Source: DASYDU01 sp050248495 (GTDB taxonomy: Bacteria; Planctomycetota; Planctomycetia; Pirellulales; Lacipirellulaceae). From it: a DNA stretch of 64,000 bases. Below the pieces are notes generated by a model. It was not told where the DNA came from. It made no database searches and saw only the letters and a list, made by a program, of their open reading frames with translations. Positions 1 through 8,307 of the stretch are shown here, piece after piece (the stretch's first letter is position 1; each line of letters starts with the position of its first letter). A program made the translations under genes and the position numbers. The stretch lies in NCBI GenBank assembly GCA_050248495.1, contig JBFWSG010000002.1, positions 1 to 64,000 on the forward strand, read 5' to 3'.

Positions 1-2
1 AA

Positions 3-896
3 ATGCTCAAGGCCAAGGCGCAGGACGCCACACCGGTAATCGCGCTCTCGAATGAAGATCGGCTGCAGCGTGCGGCGGCGGTGGGACAGTATTTGGAAAA
101 AGCACGGCCCGCCATGTTTGCCGAGCCAAATGTCCGCTTTCCTTTGGTCGTGTCACAGCGACAGCGCGGCTTTCCCAATCCGGCGCAGCGCTACTTTCTC
201 GCGCTTCGCTCGCTACCGGAAAGCGATCCCTGGCGGCGCTGCGGCGCGACGGAAGAGTGGTTCTCAAAGCCGGAAGGACTGCCGCCGCCGAAGCAGCTGG
301 GCAACTGCCGGCACATCGACGCGCGGCCCCATTTGGATGGAAAGCTTGACGAAGCGTTTTGGGAATCGGCGGACCGACTGCAATTGGCTGCCGACGTGAC
401 AGAATCAGAGAAAGCGGCCGGCACAGACAAGAATGTCGGGCCTGCGGTGCGGCTCGTGCGCGACGATGAGTTTTTGTATCTGGCGATCGAATGCCCAAAA
501 GCGCCGAGCATCGAATATTCAACCGACGCAAGCCCGCGCGCGCGGGATGCAAATCTGGCGGAGCATGATCGCGTGACGTTGCGGTTCGACGTGGACCGCG
601 ATTACACGACGGCCTTGCAACTGGCAGTCGACTGCCGGGGGTGGACTCATGACGCGTGCTGGGACGATGCGACCTGGAACCCGCAGTGGTTCGTCGCGGC
701 GGAGGCAGACGAAGCGGCGTGGCGAGTCGAAGCGGCAATTCCGCTGGCGGAACTCGTGTCCGCGGCGCCGACGGCGAAAGAAGTCTGGGCGGTGTCGGTG
801 GTGCGTTCGATCCCCGGGGGCGGCGAGGAATCGTGGGCGGGCGCGACAAGCAGCGCCGATTCGCCCGACCGGTATGGATTGTTAATCTTCGAGTGA
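3..896 (+). CDS. CBM9-like domain protein, 3' part
   Basis: The gene is probably cut by the left edge: an ATG sits at base 3, but the first ~95 residues look like the interior of a longer protein. From about residue 105 the protein resembles a family 9 carbohydrate-binding (CBM9-like) beta-sandwich. It has an 'RPHLDGKLDEAFW' opening, a 'DDEFLYLAIEC' strand, 'DRVTLRFDVDRDY' and a terminal 'SPDRYGLLIFE'. In planctomycetes such domains often end large secreted or HEAT/TPR-type proteins, so a role in binding extracellular polysaccharide is a family-level inference. No catalytic residues are visible. The domain call is fairly secure; whole-protein function is unknown. Confidence 0.6.
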   Translation: MLKAKAQDATPVIALSNEDRLQRAAAVGQYLEKARPAMFAEPNVRFPLVVSQRQRGFPNPAQRYFLALRSLPESDPWRRCGATEEWFSKPEGLPPPKQLGNCRHIDARPHLDGKLDEAFWESADRLQLAADVTESEKAAGTDKNVGPAVRLVRDDEFLYLAIECPKAPSIEYSTDASPRARDANLAEHDRVTLRFDVDRDYTTALQLAVDCRGWTHDACWDDATWNPQWFVAAEADEAAWRVEAAIPLAELVSAAPTAKEVWAVSVVRSIPGGGEESWAGATSSADSPDRYGLLIFE

Positions 897-1057
897 CGAC
901 GGCACGAGCCCGCTTGTCGTCAAGGCGCTCAGAAGTCGGCGGGACCTCGGCAGCGCAAATTCGCGCGGATTTCTTCGAGGCGCTCAGAAGTCGGCGAGCA
1001 TTCTTTCGCGCAGCGTGACCGCCCGTGGCAAGATCGAGCAAACAACGAAAAATCGAC

Positions 1058-1087
1058 TTGACGGACTTGATTCTAATTCGTTAGAAT
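1058..1087 (+). promoter_or_regulatory. Predicted blaI promoter with overlapping operator dyad
   Basis: A -35-like TTGACG (1058-1063) and a -10-like TAGAAT (1082-1087) are separated by 18 bases. Between and over them lies a perfect dyad, TTCTAA-TTCG-TTAGAA (1071-1086). A dyad covering the core promoter just before a BlaI/MecI-type repressor gene fits autoregulation. BlaI family operators usually contain TACA/TGTA half-sites, so the assignment is by position and symmetry rather than consensus. Confidence 0.45.
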
Positions 1088-1143
1088 TCGAGCCGCGGCG
1101 GGTGGGTCCGTGAACGGGGTTCCTTGGAAAGGATTGGTGTGCG

Positions 1144-1560
1144 ATGGCACGGTCGGCGAGTGTGCATCCGACGGATGGAGAATTGGAGATTCTACGCGTG
1201 TTGTGGGAGCGGAGCGCGGCGACGCTCGGGCAGGTATGCGAGGCGCTGCGTGTCGAGCGGGATGTAGCGACCACGACCGTGGCGACGATGCTCGGCGTGA
1301 TGCTCGAAAAGGGGCTCGTGCGGCGGAAGAAGGAAGCCCGCGGCTACCAGTGGTCGGCGGCCGTAAGTCGCGACGCCGCGGCGAAGGGGATGGTCGGCAA
1401 GCTGGTCGACACGGTGTTCGACGGCTCGGCGGGCCGGCTGGTGTCGCACCTCGTCGAGGGTGGCAAGCTATCGACGGAAGAACTGGCCGAACTGCGGCGA
1501 ATGATTGATGTCAACGCGAATCAGGTCTCACGCAAAGGCGCGAAGGCGTCAAGATCGTGA
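1144..1560 (+). CDS. BlaI/MecI/CopY family transcriptional regulator
   Basis: This 138-residue winged-helix repressor shows the family pattern: 'LTDGELEILRVLWE'-like first helix (here PTDGELEILRVLWERS), the recognition helix region 'VATTTVATMLGVMLEKGLV', and a wing 'RRKKEARGYQW'. It lies upstream of an M56 (BlaR1-type) peptidase gene, the classic pairing in which proteolysis of the repressor relieves repression. The last residues (SRKGAKASRS) are encoded by a dispersed inverted repeat that overlaps the 3' end, so the tail is probably not functional. The start is the ATG following the predicted promoter-operator. The target beyond its own operon is unknown. Confidence 0.9.
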   Translation: MARSASVHPTDGELEILRVLWERSAATLGQVCEALRVERDVATTTVATMLGVMLEKGLVRRKKEARGYQWSAAVSRDAAAKGMVGKLVDTVFDGSAGRLVSHLVEGGKLSTEELAELRRMIDVNANQVSRKGAKASRS

Positions 1561-1701
1561 GAGACGGAATGGCCACAAAGAGGCACAAAAAGGCACGAAA
1601 GAGGAAGTGACGGCGGTAAATGTTTGAAACATTGCTTTTTGTGACTCTTCGTGCATTTTCGTGGCGATTGGATTTTGGATTTCTTTGCGCCTTGGCGTGA
1701 G
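1527..1701. repeat. Nested inverted repeat between blaI and the M56 gene
   Basis: The left outer arm CTCACGCAAAGGCGCGAAG (from 1527) matches the reverse complement of the right arm ending at 1701 (CTTTGCGCCTTGGCGTGAG) almost perfectly. Inside it, 'GCCACAAAGAGGCACAAAAAG' type sequence (1571-1602) is matched inversely by bases about 1643-1665. The left arm encodes the final residues of BlaI. It looks like a miniature dispersed repeat able to fold into a long hairpin. Confidence 0.7.
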
Positions 1702-1731
1702 ATGACTTTCTAACGGCAGTGAGTCAATACC

Positions 1732-4700
1732 ATGAACGCTCTCGAAGTGCTCGCGGGGTTGGATTGGTGGACAGTCGCGGGTTGGACGATGCTGCACTAT
1801 TTGTGGCTGGGGCTTGCGGTGGGCGCCGTGGCCACAGTGTTGCGGTTTGCGCTGCGGCGGACGTCGGCCAATGTGCGGTATGGGGCGGCGCTCGTGTGCT
1901 TGGCGGCGCTGGCGGTATTGCCGGTGGGGATTGGGATTTGGATGGGTGTCGGGGATCAGGTGTTAGGGGTCAGGGAAGGGGGTGGCATCGATATCACGGA
2001 TGAGAGCGCTACGCCGCGAGGGGCGGGAGTTGCGGCGCGACGTGAGGAGATTGCGCCGGCACATGGCGATTGCACTCTTGCAAAACCGCAAGCGATGGGC
2101 GACGCGATGGAGAAGAGTTTTGCGCCGGAGACTGCGCTCGGCGTCGCGCCAGCCCCGGAGAATGTGGAGCCGATTGCGGCGAGGCCTTTTGTGCCGTGGA
2201 GCGAAGTGGGCGAAATCGCGGCGCGGTGGTTGCCTTGGGTTTGGATTGTCGGCGCGCCCGTGACATTTTTGTTGTTGGCGACGGGCGTGATCGGGGCGGA
2301 GCGACTGCGGCGGGAGAGCCGGCCTTGTACCGATGGGCCGATTTTGGAGTGTGTCGAGCGGTTGCGGAGTTCACTCTCAATTGGTCGGCACGTGGCGGTG
2401 GCAGTGTGCGAGCGGGTGGCGGCGCCGGTGTTGGTCGGGATCGCGCGGCCGCTCGTTCTGCTGCCGCCGGCGGCGCTCACGGGTTGGTCGCCGGACGAGA
2501 TCGAGATGGTTTTGCTGCATGAGCTCGCGCACGTGCGGCGGTGGGACAACCTCATCAACTTGCTGCAGCGACTGGTCGAGGCGGCGCTGTTCTTTCAGCC
2601 GGCGGTGTGGCTGGTGAGCGGGTGGGTCCGGCGCGAGCGGGAAGCATGCTGCGATGCCGTGGTCGTCGGGCGGACGCAACGGCCGCAGGCGTACGCAGAA
2701 TTGCTCGTGGCGCTCGCGGCCCAGTTGCCGCGCAGCGTGCTGTTCCATCCGGCGGCATCGAGTGCGATGGCGGCGGGGCCGCTGCGCGGGCGGATTCGAC
2801 GAATTCTGGCCGTGGAGGACGATCCGATGTTGATTTCCGGCAAATCGCTGGGCGTCGTGATGAGCTCGCTGCTCTTGGCGGCGACGCTGGTGGTGTTGAA
2901 TCTCCCAGCAAGATCGGAGGCGGAGCAAAAGCCGGATTTAACCACTGAGAGCACGGATGGGACGGAGCAAACAAAGGATGCCACCAAAGACGTTGCGTTT
3001 ATCGAAGGCGCGACACGCTTTGCCGCAGGCGACAGCATCGAGATCACCAAGGTGCGAGGATCAGCCGCGGAATTCACGCCGGGAAATTACTACTCGATCC
3101 AAGGCAAATATACGCTCGCGTCGCGCGATCGGGCTGAATTGTCAGCACTTATTAGCGCGAAGCATTCGACCGATGGTACGAATCCGATACGTCAGGTGCA
3201 GACATTGATGATTTTCGAACGTGGCAGCGGCGAGTTCACGCTACTGCTTCCGATGTCGCACGAGGGCTGGCCTCACGTAGGCTTCTATCCGGCCGATGGC
3301 GGGAAGAGTTTTGGTGGGGTGTACTTTGGCACAGGGGAAACGGTGCTGAAGACGTGGTGGGACGAAAAGGATCGCACCGCGGAGAGCACAGCAAACGCGG
3401 AATTGACGGAGCCCGTAGCAGACAGGCGGATCGGTGTAGGCGGAAACCTCCCCGTGGAAGTGAGCAAGGAAGACGAACGGCGGATTGTCGCCGAGGTGCT
3501 GCAGAACCCGGCGGTCCGCAGTGCGTCGATCAAGCGCGCACCCAATGACCTGCAGATGCTCGTCACGAGTGTCGTGCCTCCGCCTGGGAAGAAGGCTTTC
3601 CTGACGTGGAAGACGGACTCCGAAGGCAGACTCTCTTGCAGCATTGAGTTCGTCGTCCCGCCGAAGTTGGCTGAGAAGTCACATTCGGCCGAACGGGGGC
3701 GAGCCGAATTGGCTCCCATCACAATTGCAGAAAACGCGAAGACGCGACGATCCGACGAGGAGACTCGGAGGGTGACGCTGGGTATCCGTGAAAACCAGAC
3801 GGCGACTGCGGAATCAGAATCTGGCCGGCTGCGCTTGCAGATCAGGACGACGGAAAGTGCGAAGGGCAAATTCCCGACGCTGGAGGAGCAGAAGCTGGCG
3901 GACTTGGCTTGGGACCAGCTTGGCCTGGAGCTCGAAGCGATCGATGACGCGGAGCTGAAACGAGTGCAAGCGCTGGGGTACGAGGGTGGCTTGCGGATCG
4001 CTGGTTCGCGCGACGCAATGCGTCGATCGGTGGAATTTATTGCGCCGAATTTTGCGTTCGGTGAAATTCTCGTGGGGCTGCATGTCTGGCCGACCAGGAG
4101 TTTACAGGATGTGGCAGCGATCTTGCGTCGGGACGACCTGGAGCAACTGAATCCGTTGAAATTCTATTCCGTGCGACAGGAAGCGATTGCCAATGAGAAA
4201 TCCCAAGGTGGAGGAAGAGGCGATCAGATCACATGGAAAGATCGCGTGCGCAGCGGGCGGATTTCCCTGAATTTGAATTCACGCGAGCGGCCTCGGCCTG
4301 CTGCTGAGGATCGATATTCGGTGTTGGCTCGGCCAGATGGGATCAGTCGAAAGAAGCCCGTGCTCAATGGTGCTGAAACCCTGAATTCGAGCGAATGGCG
4401 TGATTCGCCGATTCGTGGAATGCAGTCCGAACAAGCAATGCGCGACCGGCCGATCTTTTTGCTTTTCGCCTATCATTCGGATGACGAACGTCCCATGAAG
4501 CAGTTTGCTGAGGTGTTTCCGGATTTGAAGCGATTGAACCCGGGCAAAATCGACGGCGCTACAATCGATTTGGCGAACGACTCACAAATCTCTGCGTCGT
4601 TTCGGATCGTCAAACCACCGACGTGCATTGTCTATTATCGTGGAAGGGAGTTTCGCCGATATATCGGGAACGTAACAAAAGAGCAGCTTCAATCTGCTGT

Positions 4701-5889
4701 CAACGATATTGGGTTCAAGATGAAGGAAGCGGCCTCGCAAAGTTCGGTCGGCGCTGGCAATTCCGCCCTCCGCTACGACGGCAAGACGTTTGAGGAATGG
4801 CGGACGGCGTGGCAGACGGAATTAAGCACCGACAATCGGATCGAGGCAGTAAAAGCGCTCGCGGCGTTTGGGCGGGCCGGCTACGCCAAGGAGGCGGCGG
4901 TGGTGATATTAGATGTGGCCAGCGAATATGATTTCACCATCATTGAGAACGCCGACGATCCCGAAGGGGTATTGAAGCGGACGGTGATCGACGTGTTGGC
5001 GCCGGAGAACCGGCGGCAGGTGATGGCGGAGTTCTGGCTGCCGGACCTGGCGGCGCGGCTGGAAAAAGAGCCCGCGCGCTGGAAATCATTGGCGTATTAT
5101 TTACTCGACCAACTGAAGGCGGGTCCGGATGCGTCGAAAACCTTGCAATCGCTCGCCAAAAATGGTCCCGACGACGTGCGGCTGGCGGCCCTCGGCGCGC
5201 TGGTGCGATCGGAGCGACTGGCGAGCCATAGCGGCAAGCTGTCTGACAGCGCTCGTGCGCTCTTGGCCGCGGCGTTATCAAGCAGGGATCCAATTCAGAT
5301 GCGTCAAGGACTACCGCTTCTGCTCTACGATCCCAATTACCCGAACTGGAGGCTTGGCCGTGGAATTGGGCCGAGCATGCAGCTAATTTACCTGCCCGAA
5401 TTCGTCCCGCTGCTGTTCGCCGCGGATGAGTCGCTGCGCCAACAAGCTCGCTTTGAATTGAGCCATGTCCAGGACCAGAATGCGGGTGAGATCTTGGGAA
5501 AATTGACCGCCGTGCTGCACGATGACGCAAGAACGGCCGATCACGTCGAAGCAATCCGCGCCATCGCGGCAATGGGACCGGCGGCGGTGGCGGCCACTCC
5601 CGAGTTGAAGAAAATCGCTCTGGAGAGCAAGGATGAGGATACGACGATCGCAGCGCTGGTCGCCCTGGCCAGTATTAACAACCTAGATATCACAGCGAAT
5701 CTGACCATGGGCAATTTCAGCGCCGACCAATTATTGGATACCCTCTGGAATGCAAAGAAGCCGCTGCTGACCGCCGATGGTGAGCAGGCTCGGCTGAAGG
5801 AAATTGACGATTTGCGGCCAAGGCTGGAGCGCGAGGCGAAGGTGATGTTTTCCCCGGCGGGATTTGGCTCGGGCGGCGGGATGTTTTGA
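1732..5889 (+). CDS. M56 (BlaR1-type) metallopeptidase with thioredoxin-like and HEAT-repeat regions
   Basis: This is a 1385-residue membrane protein. The first ~400 residues hold several transmembrane segments and the M56 zinc peptidase core, with HELAH at about residue 263 and the downstream 'REREACCDAVVVG' motif. A further membrane segment (SLLLAATLVVLNLPA) closes this module near residue 390. The middle part is mostly unassigned. Around residues 900-1000 there is a thioredoxin-fold-like stretch (RDRPIFLLFAYHSDDE ... PPTCIVYYRGREF) without a CxxC. The C-terminal ~370 residues look like HEAT/armadillo repeats. It follows blaI, so it probably senses an envelope signal and inactivates BlaI. 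At three times the size of BlaR1, its extracellular part must do something more. Confidence 0.8.
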   Translation: MNALEVLAGLDWWTVAGWTMLHYLWLGLAVGAVATVLRFALRRTSANVRYGAALVCLAALAVLPVGIGIWMGVGDQVLGVREGGGIDITDESATPRGAGVAARREEIAPAHGDCTLAKPQAMGDAMEKSFAPETALGVAPAPENVEPIAARPFVPWSEVGEIAARWLPWVWIVGAPVTFLLLATGVIGAERLRRESRPCTDGPILECVERLRSSLSIGRHVAVAVCERVAAPVLVGIARPLVLLPPAALTGWSPDEIEMVLLHELAHVRRWDNLINLLQRLVEAALFFQPAVWLVSGWVRREREACCDAVVVGRTQRPQAYAELLVALAAQLPRSVLFHPAASSAMAAGPLRGRIRRILAVEDDPMLISGKSLGVVMSSLLLAATLVVLNLPARSEAEQKPDLTTESTDGTEQTKDATKDVAFIEGATRFAAGDSIEITKVRGSAAEFTPGNYYSIQGKYTLASRDRAELSALISAKHSTDGTNPIRQVQTLMIFERGSGEFTLLLPMSHEGWPHVGFYPADGGKSFGGVYFGTGETVLKTWWDEKDRTAESTANAELTEPVADRRIGVGGNLPVEVSKEDERRIVAEVLQNPAVRSASIKRAPNDLQMLVTSVVPPPGKKAFLTWKTDSEGRLSCSIEFVVPPKLAEKSHSAERGRAELAPITIAENAKTRRSDEETRRVTLGIRENQTATAESESGRLRLQIRTTESAKGKFPTLEEQKLADLAWDQLGLELEAIDDAELKRVQALGYEGGLRIAGSRDAMRRSVEFIAPNFAFGEILVGLHVWPTRSLQDVAAILRRDDLEQLNPLKFYSVRQEAIANEKSQGGGRGDQITWKDRVRSGRISLNLNSRERPRPAAEDRYSVLARPDGISRKKPVLNGAETLNSSEWRDSPIRGMQSEQAMRDRPIFLLFAYHSDDERPMKQFAEVFPDLKRLNPGKIDGATIDLANDSQISASFRIVKPPTCIVYYRGREFRRYIGNVTKEQLQSAVNDIGFKMKEAASQSSVGAGNSALRYDGKTFEEWRTAWQTELSTDNRIEAVKALAAFGRAGYAKEAAVVILDVASEYDFTIIENADDPEGVLKRTVIDVLAPENRRQVMAEFWLPDLAARLEKEPARWKSLAYYLLDQLKAGPDASKTLQSLAKNGPDDVRLAALGALVRSERLASHSGKLSDSARALLAAALSSRDPIQMRQGLPLLLYDPNYPNWRLGRGIGPSMQLIYLPEFVPLLFAADESLRQQARFELSHVQDQNAGEILGKLTAVLHDDARTADHVEAIRAIAAMGPAAVAATPELKKIALESKDEDTTIAALVALASINNLDITANLTMGNFSADQLLDTLWNAKKPLLTADGEQARLKEIDDLRPRLEREAKVMFSPAGFGSGGGMF

Positions 5890-5913
5890 GTGGAGCTGAA
5901 CCGTCGCGTGTTC

Positions 5914-6237
5914 TTAGAGGAATTCCAAGCGACCAACCATCTCATCGTCCGCCAAAACATCATGCATGAGCGTGATATGGCGAACGACGTCGCCGATCGA
6001 GCGTTTGTCATGCGGATAGTAGACAACGCCAAAGTGATTCATGGCGTTTGCGGCAAAGTGCAGAAAATCTGAGTCCTGTGTGACGATGACTCGTCGTTCG
6101 CGACGAGCAAACTCCAGATGCTCTTCGTCGGGCCGGCTGAGCAGGCCCGCGTCGACAGTGGTTGTCACGTCGATACCGCGGCGGCGAAGTCCCGCTGCGA
6201 CCGCGTGGGCGACGTGCTCGTCAAGATGAAACCGCAT
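5914..6237 (-). CDS. DUF5615 PIN-like toxin-type protein
   Basis: This 107-residue protein has the DUF5615 (Mut7-C-like PIN) signature: an N-terminal 'MRFHLDEHVAHAVAAGLRRRGIDV', the acidic 'TQDSDFLHFA' segment and 'VVYYP' near the middle. Family members are predicted PIN-fold ribonucleases. Its start overlaps the end of the DUF433 gene by 17 bases, the usual order (DUF433 then DUF5615) of a toxin-antitoxin-like pair. Toxicity is inferred from context only. Confidence 0.8.
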   Translation of the reverse strand: MRFHLDEHVAHAVAAGLRRRGIDVTTTVDAGLLSRPDEEHLEFARRERRVIVTQDSDFLHFAANAMNHFGVVYYPHDKRSIGDVVRHITLMHDVLADDEMVGRLEFL

Positions 6238-6556
6238 CGTTGGGAGACGGTTGTTTGAGGCGCTGTTCGAGCGGTCCGGGACCAGTCTGGCGGCGCAGCA
6301 TTTCTACGAACTCGTCGTCCTCGCGGAACTCCTGGCGGATTTGCTCGCGATGGTCGAAGTAATAAGCTAAGGCCGCGTGGACTTGACCCAAAGTGAGATG
6401 GGGTAGCTCCGCGACAATCTGGTCGGGAGAGAGGCCTTGCACTTCCGACATCGCATAGATGTCTTGAACGCGGATGCGGGTGCCGGCGACGTAGGCGCGA
6501 TCCTGACTGGCGCGATTCTGTCGGATTTCGATGTGAGTTGCGACTTCGGTTTGCAT
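6221..6556 (-). CDS. DUF433 antitoxin-like protein
   Basis: This 111-residue protein carries the DUF433 core: 'GTRIRVQDIYAMSEVQGLSPDQIVAELPHLTLGQVHAALAYYFDH', a helix-turn-helix-like fold common in antitoxins. The C-terminal tail (DDEFVEMLRRQTG) could be the toxin-wrapping segment. It overlaps the DUF5615 gene downstream, so the two are translationally coupled. It is the likely DNA-binding and neutralising partner, inferred from family and synteny. Confidence 0.8.
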   Translation of the reverse strand: MQTEVATHIEIRQNRASQDRAYVAGTRIRVQDIYAMSEVQGLSPDQIVAELPHLTLGQVHAALAYYFDHREQIRQEFREDDEFVEMLRRQTGPGPLEQRLKQPSPNDAVSS

Positions 6557-6646
6557 GTTCTAATTGTAGCTTTGGGGAAGCGCTGGTCCAAAGCGATTTT
6601 TTTTGCTGCATGGGACTGAGCCAAATCGTCCGCTATACTGCCGGTC

Positions 6647-7723
6647 ATGGAAATTCTGATTGGCACGGATGAAGCCGGGTATGGGCCGCACCTGGGGCCG
6701 CTGGTGGTGGCGGCGACGGCGTGGGAAATAGTGCAGGGAGCTGGGAGCAGGGGGCTGGGGGTAAGAACTACATCTGAGTGTCACGGATTGAGGGACGACG
6801 GCGCGATTCAATCCGCAATCCGCAATCCGAAATCCGCAACTTCGCCGGTTGATCTTTATCGCTCGCTGAAGAGCGTCGTATCGCGTGTGCCGTCGAATCG
6901 CAAAGTGGCGATTGCGGATTCAAAACAGCTCTACAAGCCGGGGTTGGGTTTGCGGCAGCTGGAGCGCGGTTTGCACGCGGTCCTCGCGGCGATGGAACGG
7001 TCGTTCGCTTGCTGGGCGTCGCTCGTCGAGGGAGTGGCGGCCGATCCGAACGGGCATCACCGCGAACTCTCGTGGCATGATGGGTTCAATTGTTCGCTCC
7101 CGGTGGATGCGGATGGCGACGAGCTCGTGAAGTGCGGGGAGCAGCTGGTTCGCGGCTGTCAAAAGGCGGGCGTGCGGCCGCTCGTGGTGCGGGCGCGGCT
7201 GGTGTTTCCGGCGGAGTTCAACGAGCTCTGTGAACACTACGGCAGCAAAGGTGAGGCGCTGTCGCACCTGACGATTGGTTTATTGCGCGAAGTCGTGGCG
7301 GAGGCGCGGACTCAGCACTCAGGACTCGGTACTCAGCGCCCCGTTATGGCGGTGTGCGACAAGCATGGCGGGCGGAATTTCTACACCGCGCTGCTGCAGC
7401 ACCATTTTCCGGAGCATTGGGTGCGGAGCGTGTTCGAGAGCCGGGCGGAGAGCCGCTATGAGTGGGGCGCTGACGAAGAACACATCGAGGTCGTGTTTCG
7501 CACCAAGGGCGAGGCGTTCTTGCCAACCGCGCTCGCCTCGATGACGGCCAAGTATTTGCGCGAGCTCTCGATGCGGGCTTTCAACGAGTTCTGGTGCGCG
7601 CGGGTGCCGAATCTGCGGCCGACGGCGGGCTACTACGGCGACTCGTCGCGGTTCCGGCGTGACGTGACGGCGATGCAGCAGGAGCTGGGAATCGAGGACC
7701 GGGTGATGTGGCGGGAGCGGTGA
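6647..7723 (+). CDS. RNase HII-like protein with repeat-derived insertions
   Basis: The N-terminus 'IGTDEAGYGPHLGPLVVAATAW' closely follows the RNase HII motif (DEAGRGPLAGPVV), and 'VAIADSKQLYKPG' matches the second RNase HII block. 'MAVCDKHGGRNFY' and 'SMTAKYLRELSM' continue the RNase H-fold pattern, so a divergent ribonuclease H-type nuclease is likely. The 358-residue length exceeds bacterial RNase HII (~200). Two stretches look inserted without breaking the frame: about residues 25-62, from 'ggagctgggagcag' and 'atccgcaatccg' repeats, and about residues 221-231, from an 'actcagcactcagg' repeat. Whether it is catalytically active is uncertain. Confidence 0.6.
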   Translation: MEILIGTDEAGYGPHLGPLVVAATAWEIVQGAGSRGLGVRTTSECHGLRDDGAIQSAIRNPKSATSPVDLYRSLKSVVSRVPSNRKVAIADSKQLYKPGLGLRQLERGLHAVLAAMERSFACWASLVEGVAADPNGHHRELSWHDGFNCSLPVDADGDELVKCGEQLVRGCQKAGVRPLVVRARLVFPAEFNELCEHYGSKGEALSHLTIGLLREVVAEARTQHSGLGTQRPVMAVCDKHGGRNFYTALLQHHFPEHWVRSVFESRAESRYEWGADEEHIEVVFRTKGEAFLPTALASMTAKYLRELSMRAFNEFWCARVPNLRPTAGYYGDSSRFRRDVTAMQQELGIEDRVMWRER

Positions 7724-7818
7724 AGTTGATGCAGGTTGCTGGATGCTCGATACTGGATGAGAGCATGTTGGTAAGCCGCATCTAGCATCCAGCATCGAGC
7801 ATCGAGTATTCTGCAGCC
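7724..7818. repeat. Imperfect inverted repeat of 'atcgagcatc' type
   Basis: The gap holds 'gctggatgctcgatactgg' and, inverted, 'catccagcatcgagcatcg', separated by ~25 bases. It could fold as a hairpin after the RNase-like gene. The short words resemble the dispersed repeats found inside that gene. Confidence 0.6.
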
Positions 7819-8307
7819 ATGTTCATCTATATCGCGCGACATGCCTGGGCGGGGGAGCACGGCGATCCGCGCTGGCCGGACGATTCGCAGCGGCCGCTGA
7901 CGCCGGAAGGCAGCGAGCGGTACGACGAGGTGATCAAATCCTTGGTGAAGCGCGGGTTCGCACCCGAGCGAATTGCCACGAGCCCGTACGTCCGCTGCCG
8001 GCAGACGGCAGATATCATTTCGCGGCGCGTTCCCGGCGTACCAAAGATTATTGAGCTCGAAGCGCTGGAGCCCGGCTCGTATTTCGACCTCGTGATCGAA
8101 TGGACCAACGAGCAAGGAGGCGTCGACGTGTGCTGGGTTGGGCACAGCCCAGACGTCGAGCGGTTCACCGCGATGATGATCGGCGACAGTTCGGCGACGA
8201 TCCGCTTCGCCAAGGGTGCGGTGGCGGCGATCGAGTGCGACCGGGAAGTGATCGCCGGCGGCGGCGAGCTGTACTGGCTGGCCACGGCAAAGCTGCTGGG
8301 AGTTTAG
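7819..8307 (+). CDS. sixA: SixA-like phosphohistidine phosphatase
   Basis: This 162-residue histidine phosphatase superfamily protein has the catalytic 'ARHAWAG' (RHG-type) motif at residues 6-12, 'RPLTPEG' at ~31, the arginine segment 'TSPYVRCRQTAD' and the second histidine in 'CWVGHSPDVE'. Its small size and this order match SixA, which removes phosphate from phosphohistidine domains. The stop overlaps by four bases the convergent stop of the PEP-CTERM gene. The substrate is not evident from the neighbours. Confidence 0.8.
   Translation: MFIYIARHAWAGEHGDPRWPDDSQRPLTPEGSERYDEVIKSLVKRGFAPERIATSPYVRCRQTADIISRRVPGVPKIIELEALEPGSYFDLVIEWTNEQGGVDVCWVGHSPDVERFTAMMIGDSSATIRFAKGAVAAIECDREVIAGGGELYWLATAKLLGV

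Noticed and set aside
7..1041. 344-residue minus-strand frame
   Set aside because: Shadow of the CBM9-like gene with biased proline/arginine composition.
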